A DNA stretch of 64,000 nt from Prauserella flavalba (GTDB lineage: Bacteria > Actinomycetota > Actinomycetes > Mycobacteriales > Pseudonocardiaceae): assembly GCF_003202235.1 (NCBI RefSeq), contig NZ_MASU01000014.1, positions 62,001 through 126,000 of the forward strand, given 5' to 3'. Below are positions 25,181-37,038 of this stretch, piece after piece. Both the position numbers and the translations under genes were made by a program. Under the pieces are notes generated by a model. The model had not been told where the DNA came from. It was given only the letters and a program-made list of their open reading frames with translations, and did no database searches. Each line of letters starts with the position of its first letter. The first letter of the stretch is position 1.

Positions 25181-26383
25181 TCAGCGCGCGCCGTCGCGGT
25201 GGGCGATCAGGGCGAGCGACAGGGCCAGCGCGGTCCGGTGGTCGTCGAGCGAGTGCCCGAACACGGCCTCCAGCCTGCGCAGCCGGTTGAGCACGGTGTT
25301 GCGGTGGCAGTAGAGCCGCGCGGCCGTGGCCGCCGCGGAGCGGTTGGTCTCCAGCCAGGCCGCGAGCGTCTCGAGCAGCACGTCACGCTCGTTCCCCGGC
25401 AGCCGCAACAGCGGACCCAGCACGCCCGCACGGAGCCGCCGCGCCAGCTCGGGTGAGCGGGCGACGAGCGCCTCGGGCAGCCGCTCGTCGAGCACGGCGA
25501 GCCCGGCCGCTCCGGACGGGAGCGTGCGCAGCGCCAGCAGCGCCAGGTCGTGCGCGACGCCGATCTCCGCGAGCCCCTGGACCTCCGGACTCACGCCCAC
25601 GCGGGCCCGCGCCCCTCCGCGCAGCAGCCCCAGCACGCAGCCCACGGCGCGGCGTTCGAGGGCCACCAGGCCGACCGTGTGCCGGTCCCTCGGTTCCCAG
25701 ACCGACCGGATCCCGTAACCGGCAAGGGTGTCCTGCGGCATGGCGAGCCCGGGCGTGCCGTCGGCGGCCGAGTCGGCCACGAACACCACGTAGGCGCCGT
25801 CGGGGGGAAGGCCCAGCTCGGCGGCGGCCTGCGCGGCGAAGCCGGCCTCCCGGCCACGGCCGCGCAGCAGGTCGCCGACCAGCGACTGCCGCCGGTGGTC
25901 GTCGAGCCTGCGCAGCTGCAGCTCGGTGTCGCGGTAGGCGCGCGCGACGACGGACGACGCCTCGTCCACCACCGTCCACAAGGTGGTCGCGAGGTCGAGC
26001 AGCCGGTCGCGGTCGATGTCGTCGCTCTCCTTCCCGATCCGCACGAGCCCCCGCCACAGGACGCGCCCGCCGAGCCGGAACGAACGCAGCACGGAGTCCA
26101 GCGGCACCCGCTGCTCGGCCCTGCGCGAGCCGGTGACGGCCGCCGCGTCGTAGGCGTCCTCGCCCCGGGGAACCGTGTCGCCGAGCAGTTGCAGCACGCG
26201 CTCCAGGTTGGCGCGGCACGACCTGTGCAGCTCGGCGAGTGTGACCAGCGCGGCGTCGTGGTAGCCGGGGTTCTCCGCGAGGATGTCGGCGACGAGCTCG
26301 TCAGCGAGCTGGTCGAGCCGGCCGACGAGGGCTCGCGCCAGCTGCTCGGCGAGATCGGCCACGCGGACTCCTCGGTTCGGCAT
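25181..26383 (-). CDS. PucR-type transcriptional regulator (CdaR/PucR C-terminal HTH)
   Basis: The 400-residue protein has an N-terminal RsbRD/GGDEF-like sensory region. Its C-terminal PucR helix-turn-helix is marked by LAAWLETNRSAAATAARLYC followed by HRNTVLNRLRRLE. Such regulators often control purine, sugar-acid or amino-acid catabolism. ATG at 26383 is preferred; a GTG at 26410 would add nine residues and cannot be excluded, because neither has a strong ribosome binding site. It is divergent from the Bcr/CflA efflux gene, its likeliest target. The ligand is unknown. Confidence 0.8.
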   Translation of the reverse strand: MPNRGVRVADLAEQLARALVGRLDQLADELVADILAENPGYHDAALVTLAELHRSCRANLERVLQLLGDTVPRGEDAYDAAAVTGSRRAEQRVPLDSVLRSFRLGGRVLWRGLVRIGKESDDIDRDRLLDLATTLWTVVDEASSVVARAYRDTELQLRRLDDHRRQSLVGDLLRGRGREAGFAAQAAAELGLPPDGAYVVFVADSAADGTPGLAMPQDTLAGYGIRSVWEPRDRHTVGLVALERRAVGCVLGLLRGGARARVGVSPEVQGLAEIGVAHDLALLALRTLPSGAAGLAVLDERLPEALVARSPELARRLRAGVLGPLLRLPGNERDVLLETLAAWLETNRSAAATAARLYCHRNTVLNRLRRLEAVFGHSLDDHRTALALSLALIAHRDGAR

Positions 26384-26541
26384 CGCAACGGGCCATCGAC
26401 GATAGGACACCTCGCCGGGCGGCCGCCCCCGCCACGGTCAGAAGGCCACCGGCACGTCAGCCCATTCATCGAGAACCATCGCGCGCCTCCTCGCCGGGGT
26501 CGTTCGCTCGAGGTGCCCCCACGGGTCCAAACGTGCTAGAC

Positions 26542-26561
26542 AATGAACCCGAGGTTTCATT
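26542..26561. promoter_or_regulatory. Candidate operator upstream of the efflux gene
   Basis: An imperfect 20-bp palindrome (AATGAACC...GGTTTCATT) lies in AT-rich sequence between the divergent PucR-type regulator and the MFS gene, about 75 bases before the MFS start. The location and symmetry suggest a regulator binding site. No regulator is proven. Confidence 0.4.
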
Positions 26562-26635
26562 AACTCAATAGGCTGAACGGAGTATCTCGGCCTCCCCCGG
26601 AATATTTAGTACCGGCACGCAAGTTCTTTACTCCC

Positions 26636-27886
26636 GTGAGCGCGAGCACGGACGTCGAACAGCCAGTGACCTCCCCGAAACGAATGCGCACCGCACGCTA
26701 CGCGCTCGTGCTCGGCGGGCTCACCGCGTTCGGCCCGCTGTCGATCGACATGTACCTGCCCGCGCTGCCCGCGATGGCGCGGGACCTGCACGCCGGCGAC
26801 GCCACGCTGCAGCTGACGCTCGCCGCGTTCGTGCTCGGCGTCGGCGCGGGTCAGCTCGTGCTCGGCCCGCTGTCCGACGCGTTCGGCAGGCGCAAACCGC
26901 TGCTCGCCGGCGTCGCGCTGTTCGTCGTCGGGTCCCTGTTGTGCGTGGTGAGTCCCTCGGTGGAGCTGCTGATCGCGGCCAGGGTCCTCCAGGCGTTCGG
27001 CGCCTCGGCCGGCATGGTGATCGCCCGCGCGGCCGTGCGCGACCTGTTCTCCGGCATCGCGATGGCCCGGTTCTTCTCGATGCTCATGCTGGTCACCGGG
27101 CTCGCCCCGATCCTCGCGCCCGTGCTCGGCGGGCAGCTGCTCTCGCTGACGTCGTGGCGGGGCATCTTCGGAGCGCTGGCCGCGTTCGGCGCGCTGCTGC
27201 TCATCGTCGCCGCGTTCGCCCTGCCCGAGACGCTGCCCGCGCACCGGCGCAGGCCCGCGAGACCCGCGAGCGTGCTGCGCGGCTACCTGAGCCTGCTGCG
27301 CGACCGCGTCTTCGTCGGCTACGCGCTCGGTCTCGGGCTGTCGTTCGCCGCGATGTTCACCTACATCTCGGCGTCGTCGTTCGTGCTCCAGGGCGCCTAT
27401 GGCCTCAGCCCGCAGCAGTACAGCCTCGTCTTCGGCGGCGGCGCCGTCGGGCTCGTGCTGGCGAGCCAGGTCAACGGCAGGCTCGTCGGCCGGTTCCGCC
27501 AGCACACGCTGCTCGTCACCGGGCTGCTGGCCGGCACCGTGGGCGCGCTCGCGATGGTCGTCGCCTCACTGTCCGGGCTCGGGCTGGGCGGGGTGCTGCC
27601 GCCGCTGTTCGTCGCGGTCGCCGGTGCCGGGTTCGTGATGCCCAACGCGACGTCGCTCGCGCTCGCCGACCACCCGGAGCTGGCCGGGTCGGCGTCGGCC
27701 CTGCTGGGCGTGCTGCAGTTCACCGTCGGCGGGCTGACCTCGCCCCTCGCCGGGCTCGCCGGCGGGGACTCGGCACTGCCGATGGCGCTGCTCATGGCCG
27801 CACTCGCCGGGCTGGGTCTGCTCAGCGTCGGCACGCTCGCCCGGCGGCGTGGCTCAGACCAGCTCGCCGAGGTCGGCGTCGCGTAG
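26636..27886 (+). CDS. Bcr/CflA family multidrug efflux MFS transporter
   Basis: The 416-residue integral membrane protein has 12 predicted transmembrane segments. Its N-terminal motif GPLSIDMYLPALPAMARDL is typical of Bcr/CflA drug:H+ antiporters. The MFS motif A follows as GPLSDAFGRRKPLL, and ARVLQAFGASAGMVIARA is the family's TM4 region. It should export drugs or metabolites using the proton gradient. It starts with GTG and no strong ribosome binding site is visible. Its 3' end overlaps the convergent flavin reductase gene by 33 bp. The divergent PucR-type gene may regulate it. Confidence 0.9.
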   Translation: MSASTDVEQPVTSPKRMRTARYALVLGGLTAFGPLSIDMYLPALPAMARDLHAGDATLQLTLAAFVLGVGAGQLVLGPLSDAFGRRKPLLAGVALFVVGSLLCVVSPSVELLIAARVLQAFGASAGMVIARAAVRDLFSGIAMARFFSMLMLVTGLAPILAPVLGGQLLSLTSWRGIFGALAAFGALLLIVAAFALPETLPAHRRRPARPASVLRGYLSLLRDRVFVGYALGLGLSFAAMFTYISASSFVLQGAYGLSPQQYSLVFGGGAVGLVLASQVNGRLVGRFRQHTLLVTGLLAGTVGALAMVVASLSGLGLGGVLPPLFVAVAGAGFVMPNATSLALADHPELAGSASALLGVLQFTVGGLTSPLAGLAGGDSALPMALLMAALAGLGLLSVGTLARRRGSDQLAEVGVA

Positions 27887-29077
27887 CCGCCCTGCCGACA
27901 CGGCGACGCGGCCGTCGACGAGCTTCTGCAGCTCGTCGCCGTAGTCCCACACGTTCACGTTCATCGCCGCGGTCACCTGCCCGTCGCGCAGCCAGAACGC
28001 GATGAACTCACGGCTCGCGAGGTCGCCGCGCACCACCAGCTCGTCGGTGGCGGGGTCGGCGATGCCGCGGTACTCGCAGCCGAGGTCGTACTGGTCCGTG
28101 AAGAAGTACGGGCTGCGCAGGTACGGCTCGTTCTCGCCGACCAGGTTCGCGGCGACGTGCGCGCCCTGGTTCTTGGCGTTGGCCCAGTGCTCGACGCGGA
28201 TCCGGTGGCCGTAGCGCGGGTGGAAGTGGGAGGCGATGTCGCCCGCGGCGTAGATGTCGGGCGCCGCCGTGCGCAGTCCCGCGTCGACCGCGACCCCGCG
28301 GTCGCCGGTCAGCTCGAGCCCCGCCGTCTCGGCCAGCTCCACCCTCGGCGCCACGCCCACCGCGAGGAGCACCACGTCCGCGGGCAGTTCCGTGCCGTCG
28401 CCCAGCCGCACGCCGCGCACACCGTCGGCGTCGCCGGTCAGCTCGGCGAGCGTCGCACCGAGGCGCCAGTTCACGCCGTGCTCGGTGTGCAGGTCACGGA
28501 ACACCGTCGCCACCTCGTCGCCCAGCACCGTGCGCAGGGGCAGCGTGACCTGGTCGACCACCGTCACCTCGGCGTCGTGCTTGCGTGCCGCGGCCGCGGC
28601 CTCGGTGCCGATCCAGCCCGCGCCGATGATCACCACCCGCGCGGCGTCCTGAAAGGCCGAGCGCAGGGAGAGCGCGTCGTCGAGGGTCCGCAGCGTGCGC
28701 ACCCCGGGCAGGTCCACGCCCGGCACGGGCAGCGAACGCGGGCGCGATCCGGTGGCCAGCAGCAGCCGGTCGTACCGGTGCTCACCGCCCTCGGCGTCGA
28801 ACACGATCCGCTCCCCCGGGTCGACGCGCGTGGCCGTGACGCCGCCGCGCAGGTCGATGTCGTGCTCGGCGTAGAACTTCTCCTCGCGCACCCAGTCGGG
28901 CTCGTCGGTGTCACCCAGCAGGAGCCCCTTGGACAACGGCGGTAACTCGTACGGGCGATGGGTCTCCGAACCCAGCACGAGCACCTCACCCGCGTAGCCG
29001 CGTTCCCGTAGCCGGGCCGCGGCCGTGGCACCCGCGAGTCCACTACCGACGATGACGATGCGCTTGGGCTCGGACAT
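27854..29077 (-). CDS. FAD-dependent ferredoxin-type reductase
   Basis: The 407-residue protein has two dinucleotide-binding motifs: the FAD site IVIVGSGLAGATAAARL at the N-terminus and the NAD(P)H site VVIIGAGWIGTEAAAAAR in the middle. The FAD-binding IYAAGDIAS and a C-terminal reductase domain follow. The architecture matches rubredoxin/ferredoxin reductases that feed monooxygenases. The start at 29077 has GGGGAGGG upstream; the longer frame lacks a site. No ferredoxin or P450 gene is adjacent in the window, so its electron acceptor is unknown. Confidence 0.88.
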   Translation of the reverse strand: MSEPKRIVIVGSGLAGATAAARLRERGYAGEVLVLGSETHRPYELPPLSKGLLLGDTDEPDWVREEKFYAEHDIDLRGGVTATRVDPGERIVFDAEGGEHRYDRLLLATGSRPRSLPVPGVDLPGVRTLRTLDDALSLRSAFQDAARVVIIGAGWIGTEAAAAARKHDAEVTVVDQVTLPLRTVLGDEVATVFRDLHTEHGVNWRLGATLAELTGDADGVRGVRLGDGTELPADVVLLAVGVAPRVELAETAGLELTGDRGVAVDAGLRTAAPDIYAAGDIASHFHPRYGHRIRVEHWANAKNQGAHVAANLVGENEPYLRSPYFFTDQYDLGCEYRGIADPATDELVVRGDLASREFIAFWLRDGQVTAAMNVNVWDYGDELQKLVDGRVAVSAGRLRDADLGELV

Positions 29078-29260
29078 CCCTGTTCCCTCCCCGATGGAAG
29101 CCGTGACGTGGGCCACTCGACGCTACACCCGCGGCGCGTAACACCGGAGCCTGAAAAACGGATATGTCAGTTTCGCGGTTTTCGCGTCATGGTCGCGGGG
29201 CACGCCCGTCGCACAGTCGCACGCACGAAGAACACCGGGACGAGACGAGAGGCGATCGAC

Positions 29261-29482
29261 GTGGCGGTGCGGGATGAATGGGCGATCTCCTGCCGGGACC
29301 TGGCAGGCAGGAAACGGGAGCTGACCGTCTTCGTCAGCAGCGAGCGGGTGGTGCTCGTCGCACCACCGGGTGAGGCCGCCGTCCTCGCCCCGCTGGACGT
29401 CGGGCGCCTGCGCGCCGCACTGCGTGACGCGGTGGTCCAGGTGGCGCGCTCCGGCGAGGAACCCGAGACCGAAGACGAGTGA
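29261..29482 (+). CDS. Small hypothetical protein
   Basis: The 73-residue acidic protein starts with GTG (VAVRDEWAISCRD) after GAGAGG. It is predicted to form a small beta sheet followed by a helix (LDVGRLRAALRDAVVQVA). No domain is recognised. The longer in-frame region upstream is arginine-rich and not convincing coding sequence. It lies 56 bp before the O-methyltransferase gene on the same strand and may be cotranscribed with it. Confidence 0.6.
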   Translation: MAVRDEWAISCRDLAGRKRELTVFVSSERVVLVAPPGEAAVLAPLDVGRLRAALRDAVVQVARSGEEPETEDE

Positions 29483-29538
29483 CCAGCGCGTTCCACTGTG
29501 GACGCTCAAGGCGTGCCCCGGTCCCCTAGGCTCGCCCC

Positions 29539-30201
29539 ATGACGCAGGAAATCTGGGACGCGGTGGACGGCTACTTCAGTGCGCGCCTCGCCCCGCCCGA
29601 CCCCGTACTCGACGACGCGCTCCGTGCCTGTGACGCCGCCGGACTCCCGCCCATCGCCGTCGCCCCCAACCAGGGCAAGTTCCTCTACCTCCTCGCCCGC
29701 ATCGCCCGCGCCCGCTCGGTGCTGGAGATCGGCACGCTGGGCGGCTACAGCACCATGTGGCTCGCCAGGGCCCTGCCGGCCGGCGGCAAGATCGTCACCC
29801 TTGAGGTCGACCCGGCGCACGCGGAGGTCGCGCGCCGCAACTTCGCGAACGCCGGGCTTTCCGAGGTCGTCGATCTGCGGGTCGGCCGCGCGCTCGACAC
29901 CCTGCCTCAGCTCCAGGGTGAGGCGCCCTTCGACCTCGTGTTCGTCGACGCCGACAAGCCCAGCAACCCGGAGTACTTCCGGTGGGCGCTGGAGCTGACC
30001 AGGCCCGGCAGCGTGATCGTGATCGACAACGTGGTGCGTGGCGGCGCCGTCGCCGACGAGCGCAGCGAGGACCCGTCCGTGCGCGGTACCCAGCACATGA
30101 CCGAGCTGATCGCCGCGGAGCCGCGCGTGGACGCCACCGCACTGCAGACCGTCGGCGTCAAGGGCTACGACGGCCTGGCCATAGCCCTGGTCACCGGCTG
30201 A
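29539..30201 (+). CDS. O-methyltransferase (family 3, caffeoyl-CoA type)
   Basis: The 220-residue SAM-dependent enzyme has motif I as LEIGTLGGYSTMWLARAL, the acidic loop LEVDPAHA, and the metal-site pattern FDLVFVDADKPSNPEY with the later VIVIDNVVRGG. It fits cation-dependent catechol-type O-methyltransferases, which methylate hydroxyls of small phenolics. Protocatechuate catabolism genes occur elsewhere in this window, but a link is speculative. A cluster of 21-bp repeats follows at its 3' end. Confidence 0.88.
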   Translation: MTQEIWDAVDGYFSARLAPPDPVLDDALRACDAAGLPPIAVAPNQGKFLYLLARIARARSVLEIGTLGGYSTMWLARALPAGGKIVTLEVDPAHAEVARRNFANAGLSEVVDLRVGRALDTLPQLQGEAPFDLVFVDADKPSNPEYFRWALELTRPGSVIVIDNVVRGGAVADERSEDPSVRGTQHMTELIAAEPRVDATALQTVGVKGYDGLAIALVTG

Positions 30202-30205
30202 CGCC

Positions 30206-30389
30206 CGCGAGTCGTGCGCTCAAGACCGCGAGTCGTGCGCCCAGGACCGCGAGTCGTGCGCCCAGGACCGCGAGTCGTGCGCTCAGGACGGCGAGTTGTG
30301 CGTTCCGGCGCCGGAGAGCGACCCGGAACGCACAACTCGGCGTCGGGAACGCACGACTCGCGAACGGGAACGCACGACTCGCGAACCGG
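30206..30389. repeat. Cluster of 21-bp repeats, five direct units facing three inverted units
   Basis: Five consecutive 21-base units of the type CGCGAGTCGTGCGCTCAAGA start at 30206, 30227, 30248, 30269 and 30290. After a short centre, three inverted units (GAACGCACGACTCGCGAAC type) start near 30326, 30347 and 30368. The cluster fills the gap between the convergent O-methyltransferase and GntR genes. The whole array can fold back on itself. There are no unique spacers, so it is not a CRISPR. Confidence 0.85.
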
Positions 30390-30391
30390 AG

Positions 30392-31141
30392 TCACTCCAG
30401 GAAGCCGCGCAGCAGCGACGCGGTGCCCTCCACGTGCTCGGCCATCGCGCCGCGCGCGGCGGCCGGGTCACCGGCCAGGATGGCGTCGACGATCGCCTCG
30501 TGCTGGGCGTTGGAGTGCTCCAGGTTGGGCTCCAGGAGCGGGATCTCGTCGAGCAGCTGGTTCACGCGCATGCGCACGTCGGCGAGCGCGGAGGTCAGCG
30601 ACGCCGAGCCGGTGACCTCCGCGATCGCCAGGTGCAGGCGCGAGTCGCGGCGCCGGTAGTCGTCGATGCTGGTGGTGCACGCCTCGGCGAGCGTGCCCGT
30701 GAGATGCCGCCGGTCGGCGGGCGAGAGCGAGCGCGCCGCCGCCAGCTCCGCCGCGCCGGTTTCCAGGACGTGCCGCAGCGCGAGGGTGTCCTCCAGCGCG
30801 CCAGGGTCCCGCTCGCGCGTCGGCGAAGGGGGCACGGGCAGGACCTCGTTGACGAACGTGCCGCCGTAGCGGCCGCGCCGCGACTCCACGTACCCGGCGT
30901 CGGCGAGTGCCCTGATCGCCTCGCGCAGGGTCACCCTGCTGACACCCAGCCGTTCGGCCAGCTCACGCTCGGCCGGCAGGCGCTCGCCCGCGCCCACCAC
31001 CCCGAGCCGCACCGCCTGCAGCAGCCGCTCGACGGTCTCCTCGAAGGCGTTGCCGGCCCGCACGGGGCGGAACAGCGCCTCGCCGGCGCTGATCCCGCCC
31101 TCGGCACCGTGGGCGACGTCCCTGCCGGGCTGAGCGCTCAC
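30392..31141 (-). CDS. GntR family transcriptional regulator (FadR subfamily)
   Basis: The 249-residue protein has an N-terminal winged helix-turn-helix (LPAERELAERLGVSRVTLRE, about residues 55-75). It is followed by an all-helical FCD ligand-binding domain with metal-binding-type histidines (for example DSRLHLAIAEVTGSA and SNAQHEAIVDAILAG). FadR-type regulators respond to small organic acids. It lies 46 bp after glyA on the same strand and so is probably transcribed with the glycine operon. It may link carbon supply to it or to the ethanolamine genes. The ligand is unknown. Confidence 0.85.
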   Translation of the reverse strand: MSAQPGRDVAHGAEGGISAGEALFRPVRAGNAFEETVERLLQAVRLGVVGAGERLPAERELAERLGVSRVTLREAIRALADAGYVESRRGRYGGTFVNEVLPVPPSPTRERDPGALEDTLALRHVLETGAAELAAARSLSPADRRHLTGTLAEACTTSIDDYRRRDSRLHLAIAEVTGSASLTSALADVRMRVNQLLDEIPLLEPNLEHSNAQHEAIVDAILAGDPAAARGAMAEHVEGTASLLRGFLE

Positions 31142-31187
31142 GGTGCCTCCTCGCGGTGTTCTTCCTCCCCGCGAGTGTAGGGCGGAC

Positions 31188-32459
31188 TCAGCCCTTGTCC
31201 GCGTACAGCGGGTGCTTCTCGGCCAGCACGTCCACGCGTGCCCGCAGGTCCCGCTGGGCCGCCTCGTCGAAGTCGGGGCGCAGCGCCAGCGCGATCACGT
31301 CGGCGACCTCGGTGAAGTCGTCGGCGCCGAAGCCTCGCGTCGCCAGTGCCGGCGTTCCGATCCGCAGGCCTGAGGTGACCATCGGCGGGCGCGGGTCGAA
31401 CGGCACCGCGTTGCGGTTGACGGTGATCCCGATCGAGTGCAGCCGGTCCTCGGCCTGCTTGCCATCCAATGTGGACTCGACGAGGTCGACAAGCACGAGG
31501 TGCACGTCGGTTCCTCCGGTGAGCACGCGAACCCCGGCGTCGGAACAATCCGGCTGGGACAGTCGCTCGGCGAGGATACGGGCGCCCTCCAGCACGCGCT
31601 GCTGCCGCTCGCGGAACTCCTCGCTCGCGGCGATCTTCAGCGCCACGGCCTTGCCCGCGATCACGTGCTCGAGCGGGCCGCCCTGCTGGCCGGGGAACAC
31701 CGCCGAGTTGATCTTCTTGGCGTACTCGGCGCGGCTGAGGACGATACCGCCGCGCGGGCCGCCGAGCGTCTTGTGCGTCGTGGTGGTCACCACGTCGGCG
31801 TGCGGCACCGGGCTCGGGTGCAGGCCGGCGGCGACCAGGCCGGCGAAGTGGGCCATGTCCACCATCAGCTTGGCGTCCACGGAGTCGGCGATGCGCCGGA
31901 ACTCGGCGAAGTCGAGCTGCCGGGGGTACGCGGACCAGCCCGCGATGATCAGCTTCGGCTTGTGCTCGGCGGCCAGGCGCTCGACCTCGGCCATGTCGAC
32001 GAGACCGGTCTCCTTGTCGACATGGTAGGCGACCACGTTGTAGAGCTTGCCGGAGAAGTTGAGCTTCATGCCGTGGGTCAGGTGCCCGCCGTGCGCGAGG
32101 TCCAGCCCGAGGATCGTGTCACCGGGCTGCAGGAGCGCGACCATCGCGGCGGCGTTGGCCTGCGCGCCGGAGTGCGGCTGGACGTTGGCGTGCTCGGCGC
32201 CGAACAGCTCCTTGGCCCGCTCGATGGCCAGCGTCTCGATCACGTCGACGTGCTCGCACCCGCCGTAGTACCGCTTGCCGGGGTAGCCCTCGGCGTACTT
32301 GTTGGTGAGCACGGAGCCCTGCGCCTCCAGCACGCCGGCGGGCGCGAAGTTCTCCGAGGCGATCATCTCCAGCGTCGACTGCTGGCGGTGCAGCTCGGCG
32401 GCGACGGCCGCGGCCACCTCCGGGTCTACAGTGGACAGATCGGCGTCGAACGAGCTCAT
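31188..32459 (-). CDS. glyA: Serine hydroxymethyltransferase GlyA
   Basis: The 423-residue protein has the PLP-binding lysine in [14 protein letters not shown] (lysine at about residue 228) and the family's N-terminal ENFAP and [15 protein letters not shown] motifs. It interconverts glycine and serine using 5,10-methylene-tetrahydrofolate. Here it completes glycine catabolism: the methylene group released by the glycine cleavage complex can be joined to another glycine to make serine. It lies seven bases after gcvH and is the fourth gene of the riboswitch-controlled operon. The start ATG is in a strongly conserved N-terminus. Confidence 0.97.
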   Translation of the reverse strand: MSSFDADLSTVDPEVAAAVAAELHRQQSTLEMIASENFAPAGVLEAQGSVLTNKYAEGYPGKRYYGGCEHVDVIETLAIERAKELFGAEHANVQPHSGAQANAAAMVALLQPGDTILGLDLAHGGHLTHGMKLNFSGKLYNVVAYHVDKETGLVDMAEVERLAAEHKPKLIIAGWSAYPRQLDFAEFRRIADSVDAKLMVDMAHFAGLVAAGLHPSPVPHADVVTTTTHKTLGGPRGGIVLSRAEYAKKINSAVFPGQQGGPLEHVIAGKAVALKIAASEEFRERQQRVLEGARILAERLSQPDCSDAGVRVLTGGTDVHLVLVDLVESTLDGKQAEDRLHSIGITVNRNAVPFDPRPPMVTSGLRIGTPALATRGFGADDFTEVADVIALALRPDFDEAAQRDLRARVDVLAEKHPLYADKG

Positions 32460-32466
32460 GTCTTCC

Positions 32467-32841
32467 TCAGTCCTCCTGGGTCAGTGCGGCGTAGGCGGCG
32501 GCGTCCAGCAGCTCGGGCAGGTCCGCAGTCCGCACGCGGAACAGCCAGCCCTGATCGTACGGGTCGGCGTTGACGGCCTCGGGACCGTCGACGACGGACT
32601 GGTTGATCTCCGTCACCTCACCGCTGACGGGCGAGAACAGCTCGCTGACCGACTTCGTCGACTCGATCTCGCCGCAGGACTCGCCCGCGGTCACGGCGTC
32701 GCCCACCTCGGGCAGCTGCACGAAGACGACGTCGCCGAGCGACTCGGCGGCGAACGCGGTGACGCCCACGGTCGCGACGTCACCGTCGAGGCGGACCCAC
32801 TCGTGTTCCTTGGTGTAGCTGAGGTTCTCGGGAATGCGCAT
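32467..32841 (-). CDS. gcvH: Glycine cleavage system H protein
   Basis: The 124-residue lipoyl-domain protein has the lipoate attachment lysine at residue 63 in [13 protein letters not shown]. It begins [15 protein letters not shown], as is usual for GcvH. It shuttles the aminomethyl group between GcvP and GcvT. It sits between gcvT (33 bp upstream) and glyA (7 bp downstream) in the same operon. Full length. Confidence 0.97.
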   Translation of the reverse strand: MRIPENLSYTKEHEWVRLDGDVATVGVTAFAAESLGDVVFVQLPEVGDAVTAGESCGEIESTKSVSELFSPVSGEVTEINQSVVDGPEAVNADPYDQGWLFRVRTADLPELLDAAAYAALTQED

Positions 32842-32874
32842 GACGACCTTTCGGGGGAAGGAAGAAAGAAAGAC

Positions 32875-33954
32875 TCAGGAGCGCCGGTAGAACGGCAGCG
32901 GGACGACCTCGACGGGCTCTTCCCGCCCGCGCACGTCCGCGGACAGGGCCGTGCCCGGCTCGGCGTGGGCGGGCAGTACGTAAGCCATCGCGATGGGGTA
33001 GCCGAGCGTCGGCGACAGGGCGCCGCTGGTGATCTCGCCCACGTCCTCGCCGTCGGCGAGCAGCCGGTAGCCGTGCCGGGGTGCGCGACGGCCGCTGCCC
33101 TTGAGGCCCACGAGCACGCGGTCCGGGTCGCGGCGCGTGTCCAGCGCGGCCCTGCCGACGAAGTCGCCGGGCTTGTCGAACTTCACCACGCGGCCGAGGC
33201 CGGCGTGGAAGGGGGTCAGCTCGGTGCTCAGCTCGTTGCCGTACAACGGCATTCCGGCTTCCAGCCGCAGCGTGTCGCGGCACGCGAGACCCGCGGGCAG
33301 CAGCCCGTGCGGCTCGCCCGCCTCGGTGAGCACGCGCCACACGGCGGCGGCGCGCTCGCCCGGCACATACAGCTCGAAGCCGTCCTCGCCGGTGTAACCG
33401 GTGCGGGCCAGCAGCACGTCCTGCCCGCCGACCACGGCGGGCGTGCTGGCGTAGTACTTCAGCGAGGAGAGGTCCGCGTCGGTGAGCTTGCCGACGATGT
33501 CGACGGCGGCGGGACCCTGCACCGCGATGAGCGACGTCTCGGCGGAGCGGTCGGTCACCTCGGCGTCGAAGCCGCCTGCCCGCGCGGTCAGCTCGGCCGA
33601 GACGACGGCGGCGTTGCCCGCGTTGGCCACCACGAGGTAGTGCTCGTCGGCGAGCCGGTACACCACCAGGTCGTCGAGCACGCCGCCCTCGGCGTTGCAC
33701 ATCATCGTGTAGCGGGCGCGGCCGGGCCTCACGGCGGAGAGCCTGCCGACGAACGCGTAGTCGAGCGCGTCGCCTGCCTGCGGGCCGGTCACCTCGATCT
33801 CACCCATGTGGGAGAGGTCGAACAGCCCGGCCGCCTCACGGACGGCGCGGTGCTCGGCCAGCTCGCTGGAGTAACGCACGGGCATCGACCAGCCCGCGAA
33901 GTCGGTGAAGGAGGCGCCGAGTCCGGTGTGGACCTCGTGCAGTGCGGTCTTCAT
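32875..33954 (-). CDS. gcvT: Glycine cleavage system aminomethyltransferase (T protein)
   Basis: The 359-residue protein matches GcvT: an N-terminal folate-binding region (DFAGWSMPVRYSSELAEHRA, then LSHMGEIEV) and the C-terminal barrel with GAD-type loops (LEAGMPLYGNEL). It transfers the methylene group from the lipoyl arm of GcvH to tetrahydrofolate and releases ammonia. It is separated from gcvP by three bases. Full length. The downstream gene is gcvH. Confidence 0.97.
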   Translation of the reverse strand: MKTALHEVHTGLGASFTDFAGWSMPVRYSSELAEHRAVREAAGLFDLSHMGEIEVTGPQAGDALDYAFVGRLSAVRPGRARYTMMCNAEGGVLDDLVVYRLADEHYLVVANAGNAAVVSAELTARAGGFDAEVTDRSAETSLIAVQGPAAVDIVGKLTDADLSSLKYYASTPAVVGGQDVLLARTGYTGEDGFELYVPGERAAAVWRVLTEAGEPHGLLPAGLACRDTLRLEAGMPLYGNELSTELTPFHAGLGRVVKFDKPGDFVGRAALDTRRDPDRVLVGLKGSGRRAPRHGYRLLADGEDVGEITSGALSPTLGYPIAMAYVLPAHAEPGTALSADVRGREEPVEVVPLPFYRRS

Positions 33955-33957
33955 GTA

Positions 33958-36786
<2,829 letters not shown>

Positions 36787-36835
36787 GAGGAGCTCCTTGT
36801 CTCGCGCACGGTTGGGATACCCGTCCCGTGCTGGG

Positions 36836-37016
36836 AACTCCCCCTCTGTCATGGCACCTGAGAGTTTCACCGCACGTGAGCACGGCTTTCACCTTGGGTG
36901 AGGCTTACGAGAGCCTGCTTTCCAGAGTGGCCTCACCATGGGCGGTAGCGGTACCTGAGAGATTGTGGGGAGTTTGCTCCTTCGGTGCCCCGTCGCACGG
37001 GGGCTCTCCCGCCCTG
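36836..37016 (-). promoter_or_regulatory. Tandem glycine riboswitch upstream of gcvP
   Basis: On the minus strand this leader carries two glycine aptamers. The first starts with GGGAGAGCC, contains the conserved GCACCGAAGGAGCAAA core and closes with AATCTCTCAGG. The second begins at ACTCTGGAAAG and closes with AAACTCTCAGGTGCC followed by AGAGGGGGAG. This matches the known glycine riboswitch class, which turns on glycine degradation when glycine binds. About 50 bases to the gcvP start remain for the expression platform. The aptamer begins about 24 bases after the stop of the upstream SDR gene. The recognition is by motif, not by covariance search. Confidence 0.93.
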
Positions 37017-37038
37017 GCTCGAACAGCCTCGATATGGA

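Noticed and set aside
30206-30389. The 21-bp array as a CRISPR
   Set aside because: Units are contiguous with no unique spacers, they switch orientation, and no cas gene is near.
30214-30615. Reading frames across the 21-bp repeats that give repeated RVVRPGP peptides
   Set aside because: The peptides are products of reading through an intergenic repeat in a permissive frame; no start signal or homology supports them.
36787-36870. N-terminal extension of gcvP through the riboswitch
   Set aside because: The extra 28 residues lie over the conserved second glycine aptamer. The ATG at 36786 has AAGGAG and matches the normal start of the P protein.
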